Origin: Burkholderia ambifaria | GTDB lineage: Bacteria; Pseudomonadota; Gammaproteobacteria; Burkholderiales; Burkholderiaceae | Reading direction: 5' to 3' | Length of the DNA stretch: 64,000 nt | Assembly: GCF_001443045.1 (NCBI RefSeq) | Contig: NZ_LKPJ01000008.1 | Location: forward strand, 75,300 to 139,299 | In this document: positions 17,198 through 28,220 of the stretch, piece after piece | How positions within the stretch are numbered: position 1 is the first letter of the stretch | Layout of the letters: every line of letters begins with the position of its first letter | Made by a program: the position numbers and the translations under genes | The notes under the pieces: model-generated | The model's input: only the letters and a program-made list of their open reading frames with translations | Database searches by the model: none | Told to the model about the DNA's origin: nothing

Positions 17198-18217
17198 CGC
17201 GCTGCGCGGCGCGAGCGTTTGAAGGAATTCGTCTACGGTTGGATAGCGCAACGTCACGCACAATTCGGTCTTGAGCCGTGCATTGGACAGGCGCCGCGAC
17301 TCGCGCATGAACGACAGGAGCGTTGGCTCGAGCTGATGCTCGGCGTCCGCGCGACTGATACGCGGCGGCGGCGGCAGGCCGAATGCCTGTGCGACCCGGT
17401 CGAAATACTCTCCCATCCGCAGTTCGCTGTCGTCCGACGCGTGCACGGCGCGCGCCGGCTTGCCGCGCACGGCCGCGCGGCGCAGGATCGTCGCGAGATC
17501 GTCCGCATGGATGTGATTGGTGTAGACGTCGTCGGCCGGCTCGAGCGCCGGCGTGCCGCGTTCGAGCCGCGCGAGCGGCAATCGGTTCGCCGCGTAGATG
17601 CCGGGAATGCGCACGATGCGCGCGGACAGCACGCCGCGCACCGTCGCCGCCCGCAGCTGGCGCTCGGCCGACACGCGCCGGAACGCGCGCGGATTCGCGG
17701 GGCGCAGCGGCTGCGTTTCGTCGATCCGCGCCCCGCCGCAATCGCCGTATACGCCCGTCGTACTGGCATAGACGAGCGTCGGCGCGCGAAGGGCGTCGGG
17801 TACAATACGCGCTGCCTGAAGCGGCATGCCGGCCTGTCGGGTCGCGGCGCGCAGCGTGCGAAGCCGGCCCACCGAAGACACCGACGGTGCGCGGGGTCGC
17901 CGTGCAGGCACGGACAATGCGGCGATCAACGCACGGGTGCGGCGATCGTCGCGGCCGTCGGATGGCGGCGGTGCGAGATGCAGGATCGTGCGGGCAAGCC
18001 CGGCGATCCGTACGAGTGTCGCCCGGTGATCCAGGTTGCCGACGATCGGCGTCGCGCCGGCCGCGCGCAATTCGTCGCAGCGGCCCGGATGGCTCGTCAG
18101 CGCGACGATGCGCAGGTTGCGGCGCGCGGCGCGCCACTGCGCGACGCAGCGCAGCCCGACGTCGCCGCAGCCGACGATCAGTGCGCGCGGCCGGCGCAGG
18201 ATTCGAGTCGCGATCAT
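17180..18217 (-). CDS. NAD(P)-dependent epimerase/dehydratase-like protein (YeeZ type)
   Basis: A 345-residue Rossmann protein beginning MIATRILRRPRALIVGCGDVG. The Gly-rich loop GCGDVG replaces the usual GxxGxxG, as in the YeeZ/SDR-like group. ASTTGVYGDCGG provides the Ser/Thr and Tyr region. An Arg/Ser-rich insert of about 45 residues (about 93-140) separates the cofactor-binding half from the strand containing TLVYASTTGVYGD. The start at 18217 is chosen because the upstream open frame is not protein-like. Substrate unknown. Its 3' end overlaps a small membrane gene by 18 bases. Confidence 0.82.
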   Translation of the reverse strand: MIATRILRRPRALIVGCGDVGLRCVAQWRAARRNLRIVALTSHPGRCDELRAAGATPIVGNLDHRATLVRIAGLARTILHLAPPPSDGRDDRRTRALIAALSVPARRPRAPSVSSVGRLRTLRAATRQAGMPLQAARIVPDALRAPTLVYASTTGVYGDCGGARIDETQPLRPANPRAFRRVSAERQLRAATVRGVLSARIVRIPGIYAANRLPLARLERGTPALEPADDVYTNHIHADDLATILRRAAVRGKPARAVHASDDSELRMGEYFDRVAQAFGLPPPPRISRADAEHQLEPTLLSFMRESRRLSNARLKTELCVTLRYPTVDEFLQTLAPRSASGQRR

Positions 18218-18323
18218 GTTGGTTGCGAAATCAGTAGCCACCGTTGCGCGGCGCGCAACGGGTTTGCATTGTAGCTGCCGTGCGCGACATGCACGGTCCC
18301 CACATTTTGTTCTATTTGGTTCT

Positions 18324-19355
18324 ATGGCATTCAACGTTACTCTCAAGCAAAGCGGCCGGCAGTTCCAGGTCGAGTCGGACGAAACCGTGCTGGCGGCGGC
18401 GCTGCGCCAGAACGTCCATCTGCCGTACGGGTGCAAGAACGGCGCGTGCGGCTCCTGCAAGGGCCAGATCGTGTCGGGCCAGATCGAACAAGGCCCGCAC
18501 GCCGCGTCGGCATTGTCCAACGACGAACGCACGCGCGGCCTCGCGCTGCTGTGCTGCTCGAAGGCGCAATGCGACCTCGAGATCGACGTGCGTGAAATCG
18601 CCGGCGTCGACGGCGTGCAGGTGAAGAAGCTGCCGTGCCGGATCGCCGCGCTCGAGCGCCGCGCCGACGACGTGATGGTCGTGAAGCTGCAGCTGCCCGC
18701 CAACGAGCGCCTGCAATACCTCGCGGGGCAGTACGTCGAATTCATCCTGAAGGACGGCTCGCGTCGCAGCTACTCGATGGCGAACGCGCCGCACGAGGAA
18801 GGCCCGATCGAGCTGCACATCCGCCACATGCCGGGCGGCAAGTTCACCGACCACGTGTTCGGCGCGATGAAGGAGCGCGACATCCTGCGCTTCGAAGGCC
18901 CGCTCGGCACGTTCTTCCTGCGCGAGGACTCCGACAAGCCGATCGTGCTGCTCGCGTCGGGCACCGGCTTCGCGCCGATCAAGGCGATCGTCGAGCACGT
19001 GAAGCACACGGGCATCACGCGCCCGATGACGCTCTACTGGGGTGCTCGCCGCAAGCAGGACATCTACCTCGGCGAGCTCGCCGAGCAATGGGCGCGCGAG
19101 ATCCCGAACTTCACGTACGTGCCGGTGCTGTCCGAACCGGACGACGCCGACCAGTGGACCGGCCGCACCGGCTTCGTCCACCGCGCGGTGATCGAGGACC
19201 TGCCCGATCTGTCGGGCCATCAGGTGTACGCATGCGGCGCGCCGGTGATGGTTGAATCCGCGCAGCGCGACTTCACGCAGCACCACGCGCTGCCGGCCGA
19301 CGAGTTCTACGCGGATTCGTTCACGAGCGCCGCCGATCTCGCGCATCCGGTCTGA
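18324..19355 (+). CDS. 2Fe-2S/FAD/NAD(P)H reductase, AscD-like
   Basis: A 343-residue three-domain electron transfer protein. The N-terminal plant-type ferredoxin has Cys37, Cys42, Cys45 and Cys77 (CX4CX2C...C). The FAD-binding barrel has RSYSMAN, and the NAD domain has GTGFAPIKAI and a YACGAPVM end. The same architecture occurs in oxygenase reductases, and Burkholderia copies are usually annotated CDP-6-deoxy-delta-3,4-glucoseen reductase. No oxygenase or sugar genes adjoin it, so the partner is unknown. Confidence 0.88.
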   Translation: MAFNVTLKQSGRQFQVESDETVLAAALRQNVHLPYGCKNGACGSCKGQIVSGQIEQGPHAASALSNDERTRGLALLCCSKAQCDLEIDVREIAGVDGVQVKKLPCRIAALERRADDVMVVKLQLPANERLQYLAGQYVEFILKDGSRRSYSMANAPHEEGPIELHIRHMPGGKFTDHVFGAMKERDILRFEGPLGTFFLREDSDKPIVLLASGTGFAPIKAIVEHVKHTGITRPMTLYWGARRKQDIYLGELAEQWAREIPNFTYVPVLSEPDDADQWTGRTGFVHRAVIEDLPDLSGHQVYACGAPVMVESAQRDFTQHHALPADEFYADSFTSAADLAHPV

Positions 19356-19418
19356 ACACCGGGCGCGCCCGCGTCCCCCGCTGCGCGCCGCCGTGTCACA
19401 TCCGTGGCATCGCGGCGG

Positions 19419-19448
19419 TTTACAGTGGGGCGCGGGATGCCTTATGCT
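19419..19448 (+). promoter_or_regulatory. Candidate argD promoter
   Basis: TTTACA (19419-19424), an 18-base spacer and TATGCT (19443-19448). If used, transcription would start near 19455, almost on the ATG at 19456 of the Arg-rich short frame. A start further upstream is equally possible. Confidence 0.4.
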
Positions 19449-19539
19449 TGCGCACATGAACCGCTTCCTGTCCGCTCTCCGACGTCGCCGCTCGCCGCTC
19501 CGCCCGGATGCCGCCGGCTCGTCACGGACTCGCGCGTAA
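19444..19539 (+). CDS. Possible Arg-rich leader peptide before argD
   Basis: A 31-codon frame (or 27 codons from the internal ATG at 19456) contains 8 arginines, including four in a row (codons CGA CGT CGC CGC, 19480-19491). It ends at TAA 19537-19539. The ribosome binding site is weak. An 8-bp hairpin, GCGTAACC (19534-19541) with GGTTACGC (19557-19564), covers the stop codon. An intrinsic terminator follows, then argD. This is the layout of an amino-acid attenuator, but Arg-rich chance frames are common in GC-rich DNA, so translation is unproven. Confidence 0.35.
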   Translation: MLAHMNRFLSALRRRRSPLRPDAAGSSRTRA

Positions 19540-19584
19540 CCCTTCTCCGCTTCACCGGTTACGCACAAGCTGTTCGATCCACCA

Positions 19585-19608
19585 GCCACGGCCTTCCGTG
19601 GCTTTTTT
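19585..19608 (+). terminator. Intrinsic terminator in the argD leader
   Basis: GCCACGG (19585-19591), loop CCTT and CCGTGGC (19596-19602), then TTTTTT. It lies 41 bases before the argD ATG and 230 bases after the previous gene, so it may act as an attenuator rather than as that gene's terminator. Confidence 0.75.
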
Positions 19609-19649
19609 ATTGCCCGTTTCCCTTTCAACGCCCGCTGGAGTCTGCTGCC

Positions 19650-20834
19650 ATGCCCCTGAACGATTACCCGATCGACTCGCTGATGTACATCACGAACCGC
19701 CCCGACATCGTGTTTACGCACGGCAAGGGTTCGTGGCTCTACGATCACACGGGCAAGCGCTATCTGGACTTCATTCAGGGCTGGGCCGTCAACAGTCTCG
19801 GCCACTGCAACGACGGCATCGTCGAAGCGCTGAAGACGCAGGCCGAGAAGCTGCTGAACCCGTCGCCCGCGTTCTACAACGAACCGATGGCGAAGCTCGC
19901 GGACCTGCTCACGCAGCACAGCGTATTCGACAAGGTGTTCTTCACGAACAGCGGCGCGGAAGCGAACGAAGGCGCGATCAAGCTCGCGCGCAAGTGGGGC
20001 CGCAAGTTCAAGAACGGCGCATACGAGATCATCACGTTCGACCACAGCTTCCACGGCCGCACGCTCGCGACGATGTCGGCCAGCGGCAAGCCGGGCTGGG
20101 ACACGATCTACGCACCGCAGGTGCCGGGCTTCCCGAAGGCCGAGCTGAACGACATCAACTCGGTCGAGAAGCTGATCACCGACAAGACCGTCGCGGTGAT
20201 GCTCGAGCCGATCCAGGGCGAAGGCGGCGTGATTCCGGCGACGCGTGAATTCATGCAGGCGCTGCGCGCGCTGACGAAGCAGCACAACCTGCTGCTGATC
20301 GTCGACGAAGTGCAGAGCGGCTGCGGGCGCGCCGGCACGCTGTTCGCGTACGAGCTGTCCGGCATCGAGCCGGACATCATGACGCTCGCGAAAGGCATCG
20401 GCGGCGGCGTGCCGCTCGGCGCGCTGCTGTCGAAGGCCGACGTCGCGGTGTTCGAGGCCGGCGACCAGGGCGGCACGTATAACGGCAACCCGCTGATGAC
20501 GGCGGCCGGCTATTCGGTGATCTCGCAGCTCGTCGCGCCGGGCTTCCTCGAAGGCGTGCGCGCGCGCAGCGAATACCTGAAGCGCAAGCTGCTCGAACTG
20601 TCGGAGGAGCGCGGCTTCGAAGGCGAACGCGGCGAAGGCCTGCTGCGCGCGCTGCTGCTCGGCAAGGACATCGGTCCGCAGATCGTCGAGAAGGCTCGCG
20701 ACATGCAGCCCGACGGCCTGCTGCTCAACGCAGCCCGCCCGAACCTGCTGCGCTTCATGCCCGCGCTGAACGTGACGACCGAGGAAATCGACCAGATGAT
20801 GGCGATGCTGCGGTCGATCCTCGATACGCTCTAA
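19650..20834 (+). CDS. argD: Acetylornithine aminotransferase
   Basis: A 394-residue class III PLP aminotransferase. NSGAEANE (residues 100-107) binds the cofactor phosphate, DEVQ follows at 219-222, and Lys248 in TLAKGIGGG is the Schiff-base lysine. The family converts N-acetylglutamate semialdehyde to N-acetylornithine in arginine synthesis, and some members also use succinylated substrates. TGGAG lies 9 bases before the ATG. A GNAT gene follows after 13 bases. The unusual 5' leader is described separately. Confidence 0.92.
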   Translation: MPLNDYPIDSLMYITNRPDIVFTHGKGSWLYDHTGKRYLDFIQGWAVNSLGHCNDGIVEALKTQAEKLLNPSPAFYNEPMAKLADLLTQHSVFDKVFFTNSGAEANEGAIKLARKWGRKFKNGAYEIITFDHSFHGRTLATMSASGKPGWDTIYAPQVPGFPKAELNDINSVEKLITDKTVAVMLEPIQGEGGVIPATREFMQALRALTKQHNLLLIVDEVQSGCGRAGTLFAYELSGIEPDIMTLAKGIGGGVPLGALLSKADVAVFEAGDQGGTYNGNPLMTAAGYSVISQLVAPGFLEGVRARSEYLKRKLLELSEERGFEGERGEGLLRALLLGKDIGPQIVEKARDMQPDGLLLNAARPNLLRFMPALNVTTEEIDQMMAMLRSILDTL

Positions 20835-20847
20835 GGAGACCCCCGCG

Positions 20848-21303
20848 ATGGATGCCGCCGCCGATGCTGTCGCCATCCGCCCGTTCGAACGCGCCGACAC
20901 CGATGCCGTGCTTGCAGTCTGGCGCGACGCGTTCCCGCAGTACGACGAAGCCGGTGCGCCGCCGCACCGCGATCCGCTGCGATCGATCGAGCTGAAGCTC
21001 GCGACGCAGCCGGAGCTGTTCTTCGTCGCGACCTGCGGCGCGCGGGTCGTCGGCACGCTGATGGCGGGTTTCGACGGACATCGCGGCTGGCTCTACTCGT
21101 TCGGCGTGTCGCACGACGCGCGGCGACTCGGCATCGGCCGCGCGCTGATCGCGCATGCGGAACGCGCGCTCGCCGCGCGCGGCTGCCTGAAGATCAACCT
21201 GCAGGTACTGCCCGGCAACGACGATGCGTGCCGCTTCTATGCGGCGCTCGGCTATCGCGTCGAAGAACGCATCTCGTTCGGCAAGACACTGCCGGCCGCC
21301 TGA
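20848..21303 (+). CDS. GNAT-family N-acetyltransferase (YpeA-like)
   Basis: A 151-residue single GNAT domain. The acetyl-CoA motif A is seen as LYSFGVSHDARRLGIGRALIAHAE (R/Q-x-x-G-x-G/A form), followed by the conserved LQVLPGNDDACRFYAALGYR. The last part is typical of YpeA/RimI-like proteins. The acceptor is unknown. AAGGAG lies upstream and the gene is 13 bases after argD, so it is probably co-transcribed. Confidence 0.88.
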   Translation: MDAAADAVAIRPFERADTDAVLAVWRDAFPQYDEAGAPPHRDPLRSIELKLATQPELFFVATCGARVVGTLMAGFDGHRGWLYSFGVSHDARRLGIGRALIAHAERALAARGCLKINLQVLPGNDDACRFYAALGYRVEERISFGKTLPAA

Positions 21304-21321
21304 CGCCGGCAGTCGCCACCC

Positions 21322-21567
21322 TCAGCGCGTGATCGGCACCGCGCCCGGCAGTGGGTTGCCGAGCGCGTCGGTCGGCACGGCCTGCTGCCCGAACGCCGCG
21401 CAATACGCGGCCCATTGCGACTCGCTCACGCGCACGATCAGCGCGCCGTCCCGCCACACGTCGTTGTGATCGTTGTGGTCATCGCCCGCGCGGTGCAGGT
21501 AGTTCGAGCCCGTCGAACCCTGGTTCATGTACGTGTCGTGAATGCCGTTGCCCTCCGAATACGCGGC
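21322..21567 (-). pseudogene. C-terminal remnant of a DUF2278 (YukJ-type) protein
   Basis: The frame reads YSEGNGIHDTYMNQGSTG, then a DHNDVWRDGALIV motif and QWAAYCAAFGQQ, ending at 21322. I recognise this as the C-terminal end of DUF2278/YukJ proteins (pattern GIHD-x-x-MNQG ... VWQDG ... W-x-x-x-F-x-AF). The family's N-terminal part of well over 100 residues is missing; the frame runs back into the liv operon terminator. An ATG at 21528 could give 68 residues but lacks a close ribosome binding site. Most likely a truncated, non-functional gene. Confidence 0.6.
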
Positions 21568-21582
21568 ACGAAAAGCACGAAA

Positions 21583-21618
21583 AAAAAGCTGTCACGGCAT
21601 CCCGTGACAGCTTTTCGA
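21583..21618. terminator. Bidirectional terminator of the liv operon
   Basis: AAAAGCTGTCACGG pairs with CCGTGACAGCTTTT around a CATC loop (about 21587-21618). The minus strand reads into a run of eight T. It ends livHMGF transcription about 55 bases after livF. Confidence 0.85.
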
Positions 21619-21673
21619 ACGTCCTTGCGCGGCACGCCGGCATCCGCCGCCGCGCCGCACCAGATCCGCTGTT

Positions 21674-22389
<716 letters not shown>

Positions 22390-22390
<1 letters not shown>

Positions 22391-23166
22391 CAGTGCACCC
22401 CTGCGCCGAGATATGCCTCAATCACCTTCGGATTCTTCTGCACGTCCTGCGGCAGACCCTCGGCGATCACCTTGCCGTAATCGAGCACCGTCATCCGGTT
22501 GCATAACCCCATCACGAGCTTCACGTCGTGCTCGATCAACAGGATCGTGCGACCGTCCGAGCGGATCTTGTCGAGCAGGCGCGTCAGTTCGACCTTCTCG
22601 GTCGCGTTCATCCCGGCCGCCGGCTCGTCGAGCGCGAGCAGCTTCGGGTCGGTCGCAAGGGCCCGCGCAATCTCGAGACGGCGCTGGTGGCCGTACGACA
22701 GGTTGCGCGACGTGTAGTCCGCGTACTGCAGCACGCCCACGTATTCGAGCAGCTCGATCGCGCGTTCCTTGATCTCGCGCTCTTCCTGGCGTTCGGCCGG
22801 CGTCTGGAACACCGCGCCGAGCAGCCCGTGCTTGGTGCGCACGTGGCGGCCCACCATCACGTTCTCGAGTGCGGTCATCCCGCCGAACAGCCGGATGTTC
22901 TGGAACGTGCGCGCGATGCCCGTCTTCGCGACCTGGTGCACCGCGGTCGGCTGGTATTGCGTGCCGTCGAGCCTGAACTCGCCGGAGTCCGGCGTGTAAA
23001 GACCCGTGATCACGTTGAAGAACGTCGTCTTGCCGGCACCGTTCGGGCCGATCAGCCCGTAGATCTCGCCTTCCTTGATCTCGAGGCCGACGTCGGACAG
23101 CGCCTGCAGGCCGCCGAAGCGCTTGTTCACGCCTTTGACGGACAGTCGGATTTGTTTGTCGCTCAT
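22390..23166 (-). CDS. livG: Branched-chain amino acid ABC transporter ATPase LivG
   Basis: A 258-residue ABC ATPase with Walker A GPNGAGKTT at residues 40-48 and the LivG-type signature LSYGHQRRLEIARAL, in which Y replaces the usual second G. Walker B and the EHDVKLVM switch follow. It follows livM by 24 bases and shares its stop with the livF start. Confidence 0.95.
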
Positions 23167-23190
23167 GTGTGATATCCCCTTGTCCGTCGG

Positions 23191-24360
<1,170 letters not shown>

Positions 24361-24379
24361 GTTGTTTGCTCCCCTTCCG

Positions 24380-25330
24380 TTACGCGCGATCCGCGACACG
24401 TTCGCCCAGCAGGCCCGACGGACGGAACACCAGCACGATGATCAGCACGATGAATGCGAACACGTCCTGGTAGTTACTGCCGAATACGCCGCCCGTGAGG
24501 TTGCCGATGTAGCCCGCGCCGAGCTGCTCGATCAGGCCGAGCACCACGCCGCCGACCATCGCGCCGCCGAGGTTGCCGATCCCGCCGAGCACCGCCGCCG
24601 TGAACGCCTTCATGCCCGGGATGAAGCCCATGTAGAAGTGCACGTTGCCGTATTCGGACGCGATCATCACGCCGGCCAGCGCGGCGAGCGCGGAGCCGAT
24701 CATGAACGTCGCGGAGATCACGAAGTTCGGGTTCACGCCCATCAGGCTCGCGGTGTTCGGGCTTTCGGCAATCGCACGCATCGCGCGACCGAGCTTGGTC
24801 TTGTGCACGAGCAGCAGCAGGCCGGCCATCACGATGAACGCCACCGCGATTATCACGATTTCGGTCACCGAGATCACGGCGCCGGGCGTCGTGTCGGTCG
24901 CCTTGATCACGTTGATCGGGTCGGTCGGCAGCAATTGCGGGAACGGCAGCGGGTTGCGCGACCAGATGATCATCGCGGCCGTCTGCAGCAGGATCGACAC
25001 GCCGATCGCGGTGATCAGCGGGGCGAGACGCGGGGCTCGGCGCAGCGGCCGGTACGCGACGCGCTCGATCGTGTAGCCCACGCAGGCGCAGACGATCGCG
25101 GCGATGCCCAGGCCGATCGTCAGCGTCGCGACGTTGCCGAGTTCGGGGAAGTGGTTCTGCAGCACGGTGATCGCCGACAGGGCGACCATCGCGCCGATCA
25201 TCAGCACGTCGCCGTGCGCGAAGTTGATGATGCCGAGAATGCCGTACACCATCGTGTAGCCCAACGCGATGATGGCGTACACACTGCCGAGCACCAGCCC
25301 GTTGAGAACCTGCTGGACGAAAATATCCAT
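24380..25330 (-). CDS. livH: Branched-chain amino acid permease LivH
   Basis: A 316-residue permease with about eight helices and the LivH signature ALGYTMVYGILGIINFAHGD near the N-terminus. AAGGAG lies before the ATG. It is the first intact gene of the operon. The gene in the usual binding-protein position upstream (livK) is degenerate. Confidence 0.95.
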   Translation of the reverse strand: MDIFVQQVLNGLVLGSVYAIIALGYTMVYGILGIINFAHGDVLMIGAMVALSAITVLQNHFPELGNVATLTIGLGIAAIVCACVGYTIERVAYRPLRRAPRLAPLITAIGVSILLQTAAMIIWSRNPLPFPQLLPTDPINVIKATDTTPGAVISVTEIVIIAVAFIVMAGLLLLVHKTKLGRAMRAIAESPNTASLMGVNPNFVISATFMIGSALAALAGVMIASEYGNVHFYMGFIPGMKAFTAAVLGGIGNLGGAMVGGVVLGLIEQLGAGYIGNLTGGVFGSNYQDVFAFIVLIIVLVFRPSGLLGERVADRA

Positions 25331-25541
25331 TTAAAGCTCCTTGGCCCGTGCTGCCGGAGGACGTTGCGCCCCGCGGGTAAGCGAGGAATCGCGCCTTCTC
25401 GGCGACACTGCGGGTACTAGTCGATACCGGTAAGGGTGGATCGTCCCGGCGCGCGCCGCCCGGCCTGTACGGCCGGACTTGCCGCCGGAGCGGATACAAA
25501 AACAGCACCGCACTGTTCCGGTGCCATCAAGAGTCCCGTCG

Positions 25542-26378
25542 CTAAATCGTCACGACATCGAGGACGGTGTACTTGGCCTCCTTGAAGTCGTAGGGCAGCG
25601 TGCTGAAGCGGCCGGTCTCCGGTTTCCCGAATGCCATGCCTTTTTCCGTCACGGCCGGTGCGAACCCCGCGTCCGGACAGATCAGGTTCCGCGCCGCGTC
25701 GCCCGCGAGCTCGACCACCTTGACGGCGCACATGCCGTTGTCGCCAAGGATTTGCGCTCCGATGCCGGACGCCGTCGCCTGCGTTGCAAGCGGGCCGTCC
25801 GCCGCCGCCCGCGCGGCGCCCGAACCGGCATCGCGAAGGTGGCACCCGACTTTCGTCAGGACTGCGTCGGAATTCGTGAAACGAAGCAGACTGCCCGCCG
25901 CGACGCGGTGAGCCGCGGCGACACGCTGTTTCGTCGAATCGAAATGAAAGGGGACCAGTGACATCTGCACGTTGCCTGCGTTGCCCCGAAACCCGGCAGT
26001 CCGTCGTTCGACGCGCCCTGCTGCCGCATCACGGTCGGCGGCCCGTCGTCGGGCCAACCGCGTGCCCGTCGCCCGGTTGGTCGCCATGCCGCCGGCGCGT
26101 CTTGCCCGCCGTGACGAATGCATGCCGATCTTCGGGCCCTGCGCGTTGAATTCCTCGATCGCCAAACGTGCCCCGTTATCCTTGTCACTGTCCGATTGCG
26201 CAATGCGGCACGCCGACGGCGCCGCACGACCGGTTCTGGCAGCGCGCACGTCGCTGGCCGCCGGTACTGCGTATGCCGCAGCCTCCCTGCCCGCCCCGTC
26301 GTCGCTCTTTTTTCTGCAACCGGCAAGCATTGCAACCGGTGCGGCGACAGACATGGCGTAAGCCAACTTCACATGCAT
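25542..26378 (-). pseudogene. livK: Decayed Leu/Ile/Val-binding protein gene (livK-like)
   Basis: The frame opens like an intact LivK lipoprotein (MHVKLAYAMSVAAPVAMLAGCRKK, lipobox Cys) and keeps islands of family sequence: NGARLAIEEFNAQG, SDAGNVQMS-like GNAGNVQMS, GDNGMCAVKVVELAGDA and the end KYTVLDVV. Between them the text is Arg/Ala-rich and reads like shifted frames (LARRRAADRDAAAGRV). At 278 residues it is about 100 short of the family. The ligand-binding segments following the first island are not recognisable. I see no internal stop, so a product could be made, but a working binding protein is unlikely. Confidence 0.7.
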
Positions 26379-26592
26379 CGAGTGGTCTCCCCCGCCTTGC
26401 CAAAACCTTGTTTCAAAGCCATTCCGGCCTGAAAACGGGCGCATTGTAACTCCATTTATAGGACGCCAATAATCCTGATTCGATGGGGTTTTCCTGCATT
26501 GCAACCAATTTTGAGAGACGGTTAAGCAAGGGTATAGCAACCGGGTTGCACTATTAATGTGAATAATGGTTGCGATTTCGTTTTCGTGACGC

Positions 26593-26620
26593 AAAAAAAA
26601 GCGCGCCGGGAGGCGCGCTT
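26593..26620 (-). terminator. Terminator after ispH
   Basis: AAGCGCGCC (26599-26607) pairs with GGCGCGCTT (26612-26620). The minus strand reads into a T-run (A-run 26593-26600). It ends fkpB-ispH transcription 27 bases after ispH. Confidence 0.88.
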
Positions 26621-26646
26621 CGGGGTACTGCGGTGTGATGCGGCAA

Positions 26647-27627
26647 TCAGGCGGCAGGCGGCAGGTTCAGCCCGCGCGGCAGCGGAAACGACACGTTTTC
26701 CTCGATGCCGTCGAGTGCGCGGACGTTGCGCACGCCGAGTTCGCGCAGCCGCGCGATCACGGCCTGGGCGAGCACTTCGGGCGCCGATGCGCCGGCCGTC
26801 ACGCCGATGCGGCGCTTGCCGGCCACCCACGCCGGATCGATCTGCTCGGGTGCGTCGACCATGTACGCGGCCACGCCGCGCTTCTCGGCCACTTCGCGCA
26901 GGCGGCTCGAATTCGAGCTGTTCGGGCTGCCGACGACGATCACGACGTCGCACTGCGGCGCCATGAACTTCACCGCATCCTGGCGGTTCTGCGTCGCGTA
27001 GCAGATGTCCTGCTTCTTCGGCTCGCGGATCTTCGGGTATTTCGCCTTCAGCGCGCCGATGATCTCGGCCGCGTCATCGACGGACAGCGTCGTCTGCGTG
27101 ACGAGCGCAATGCGCTCGGGATCGGCAAGTTCGAGTTTCTGCACGTCCTCGACGCTTTCGACGAGGTGCATGCCGCGCTCGACCTGCCCCATCGTGCCTT
27201 CGACTTCCGGGTGACCCTTGTGGCCGATCATCACGATGTCGACGCCGTCCTGGCGCATCTTCGCCACTTCGACGTGCACCTTCGTGACGAGCGGGCAGGT
27301 TGCGTCGTAAATGCGCAACCCGCGCACGTCCGCCTCGTCGCGCACGGCCTTCGACACGCCGTGCGCGCTGAAGATCACGGTGTTGCCGGCCGGCACTTCC
27401 TCGAGCTCCTCGACGAAGATCGCGCCCTTCTTCTTCAGATCCTCGACCACGTACTTGTTGTGGACGATCTCGTGACGGACGTAGATCGGCGCACCGTGCA
27501 TCGCGATCGCGCGCTCGACGATCTCGATTGCGCGATCGACCCCCGCGCAGAAGCCGCGCGGCTGGGCCAGCAGGATTTCGGCATCGGCGGCGACGGTCTG
27601 CCCGGACAGCGTATCGGTGGTGCTCAT
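26647..27627 (-). CDS. ispH: 4-hydroxy-3-methylbut-2-enyl diphosphate reductase
   Basis: Last step of the MEP pathway, giving IPP and DMAPP; a 4Fe-4S enzyme. The 326-residue protein has the three cluster cysteines in conserved contexts: Cys27 ([11 protein letters not shown]), YDATCPLV and the later [11 protein letters not shown] region. HEIVHN and the SNSSRL substrate loop are also present. It starts 2 bases after the fkpB stop. The fkpB-ispH pair is conserved in many proteobacteria. Confidence 0.96.
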   Translation of the reverse strand: MSTTDTLSGQTVAADAEILLAQPRGFCAGVDRAIEIVERAIAMHGAPIYVRHEIVHNKYVVEDLKKKGAIFVEELEEVPAGNTVIFSAHGVSKAVRDEADVRGLRIYDATCPLVTKVHVEVAKMRQDGVDIVMIGHKGHPEVEGTMGQVERGMHLVESVEDVQKLELADPERIALVTQTTLSVDDAAEIIGALKAKYPKIREPKKQDICYATQNRQDAVKFMAPQCDVVIVVGSPNSSNSSRLREVAEKRGVAAYMVDAPEQIDPAWVAGKRRIGVTAGASAPEVLAQAVIARLRELGVRNVRALDGIEENVSFPLPRGLNLPPAA

Positions 27628-27629
27628 GA

Positions 27630-28085
27630 TTACAGGATTCCGATGATTTTCACTTCGAACGTGAGCGCTTGGCCCGCGAGCGGATGATTGAAGTCGAACA
27701 GCGCCGAGGTTTCGCTGACTTCCTTCAGCACCCCTGCATAGCGGCCGCCGTCCGGCGCGTTGAACTCGATCAGGTCGCCCGGCGTGAAATCGTCGCCGAC
27801 CATCCCGTTCTCGCGCAGCGTCGACAGCGTCACGCGCTGGAGCATGTCGGGATTGCGGGGACCGAACCCCTGTTCGGGCGTTAGCTGAAAAGTCGAATGG
27901 TCGCCGACCCTGAGCCCGATCAGAATCTGTTCCAGCGAGGGCGCCAGTTGCCCCGCGCCGAGCAGCAGCGTGGCGGGCTTGTCGGAGAAGGTGTTGACGA
28001 TGTCGGCGCCGTCGGCCAGCGCAAGCCGGTAATGCAGCGTGACATGGGAACCGGGCTTCACTTCGGATAGATCGATGATGCTCAT
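27630..28085 (-). CDS. fkpB: FKBP-type peptidyl-prolyl isomerase, SlpA/FkpB type
   Basis: A 151-residue cytosolic FKBP with inserted-flap layout. It begins [15 protein letters not shown], has the SlpA-type segment [19 protein letters not shown], and ends VKIIGIL. The start at 28085 (MSIIDLSE) gives the family length; an open frame to 28199 is ignored. Cis-trans prolyl isomerase or chaperone activity is expected. Co-transcribed with ispH. Confidence 0.9.
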   Translation of the reverse strand: MSIIDLSEVKPGSHVTLHYRLALADGADIVNTFSDKPATLLLGAGQLAPSLEQILIGLRVGDHSTFQLTPEQGFGPRNPDMLQRVTLSTLRENGMVGDDFTPGDLIEFNAPDGGRYAGVLKEVSETSALFDFNHPLAGQALTFEVKIIGIL

Positions 28086-28220
28086 GAATGACTCGTGTTC
28101 GTCGGCGCCCGAACTGGCCGAAAGGCCCGGCGCAAAGCCAATATTGTAAGTCACCTGAGCGCGCAAGGCTGAAAGTGCGACGACGTCGCGCACACGCACG
28201 CCGCCAATGGAGTTTCGATC

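Noticed and set aside
25542..26594. Intact 350-residue protein on the minus strand
   Set aside because: The first 72 codons are upstream non-coding sequence, and the rest is a livK frame with large lost segments; better described as a pseudogene.
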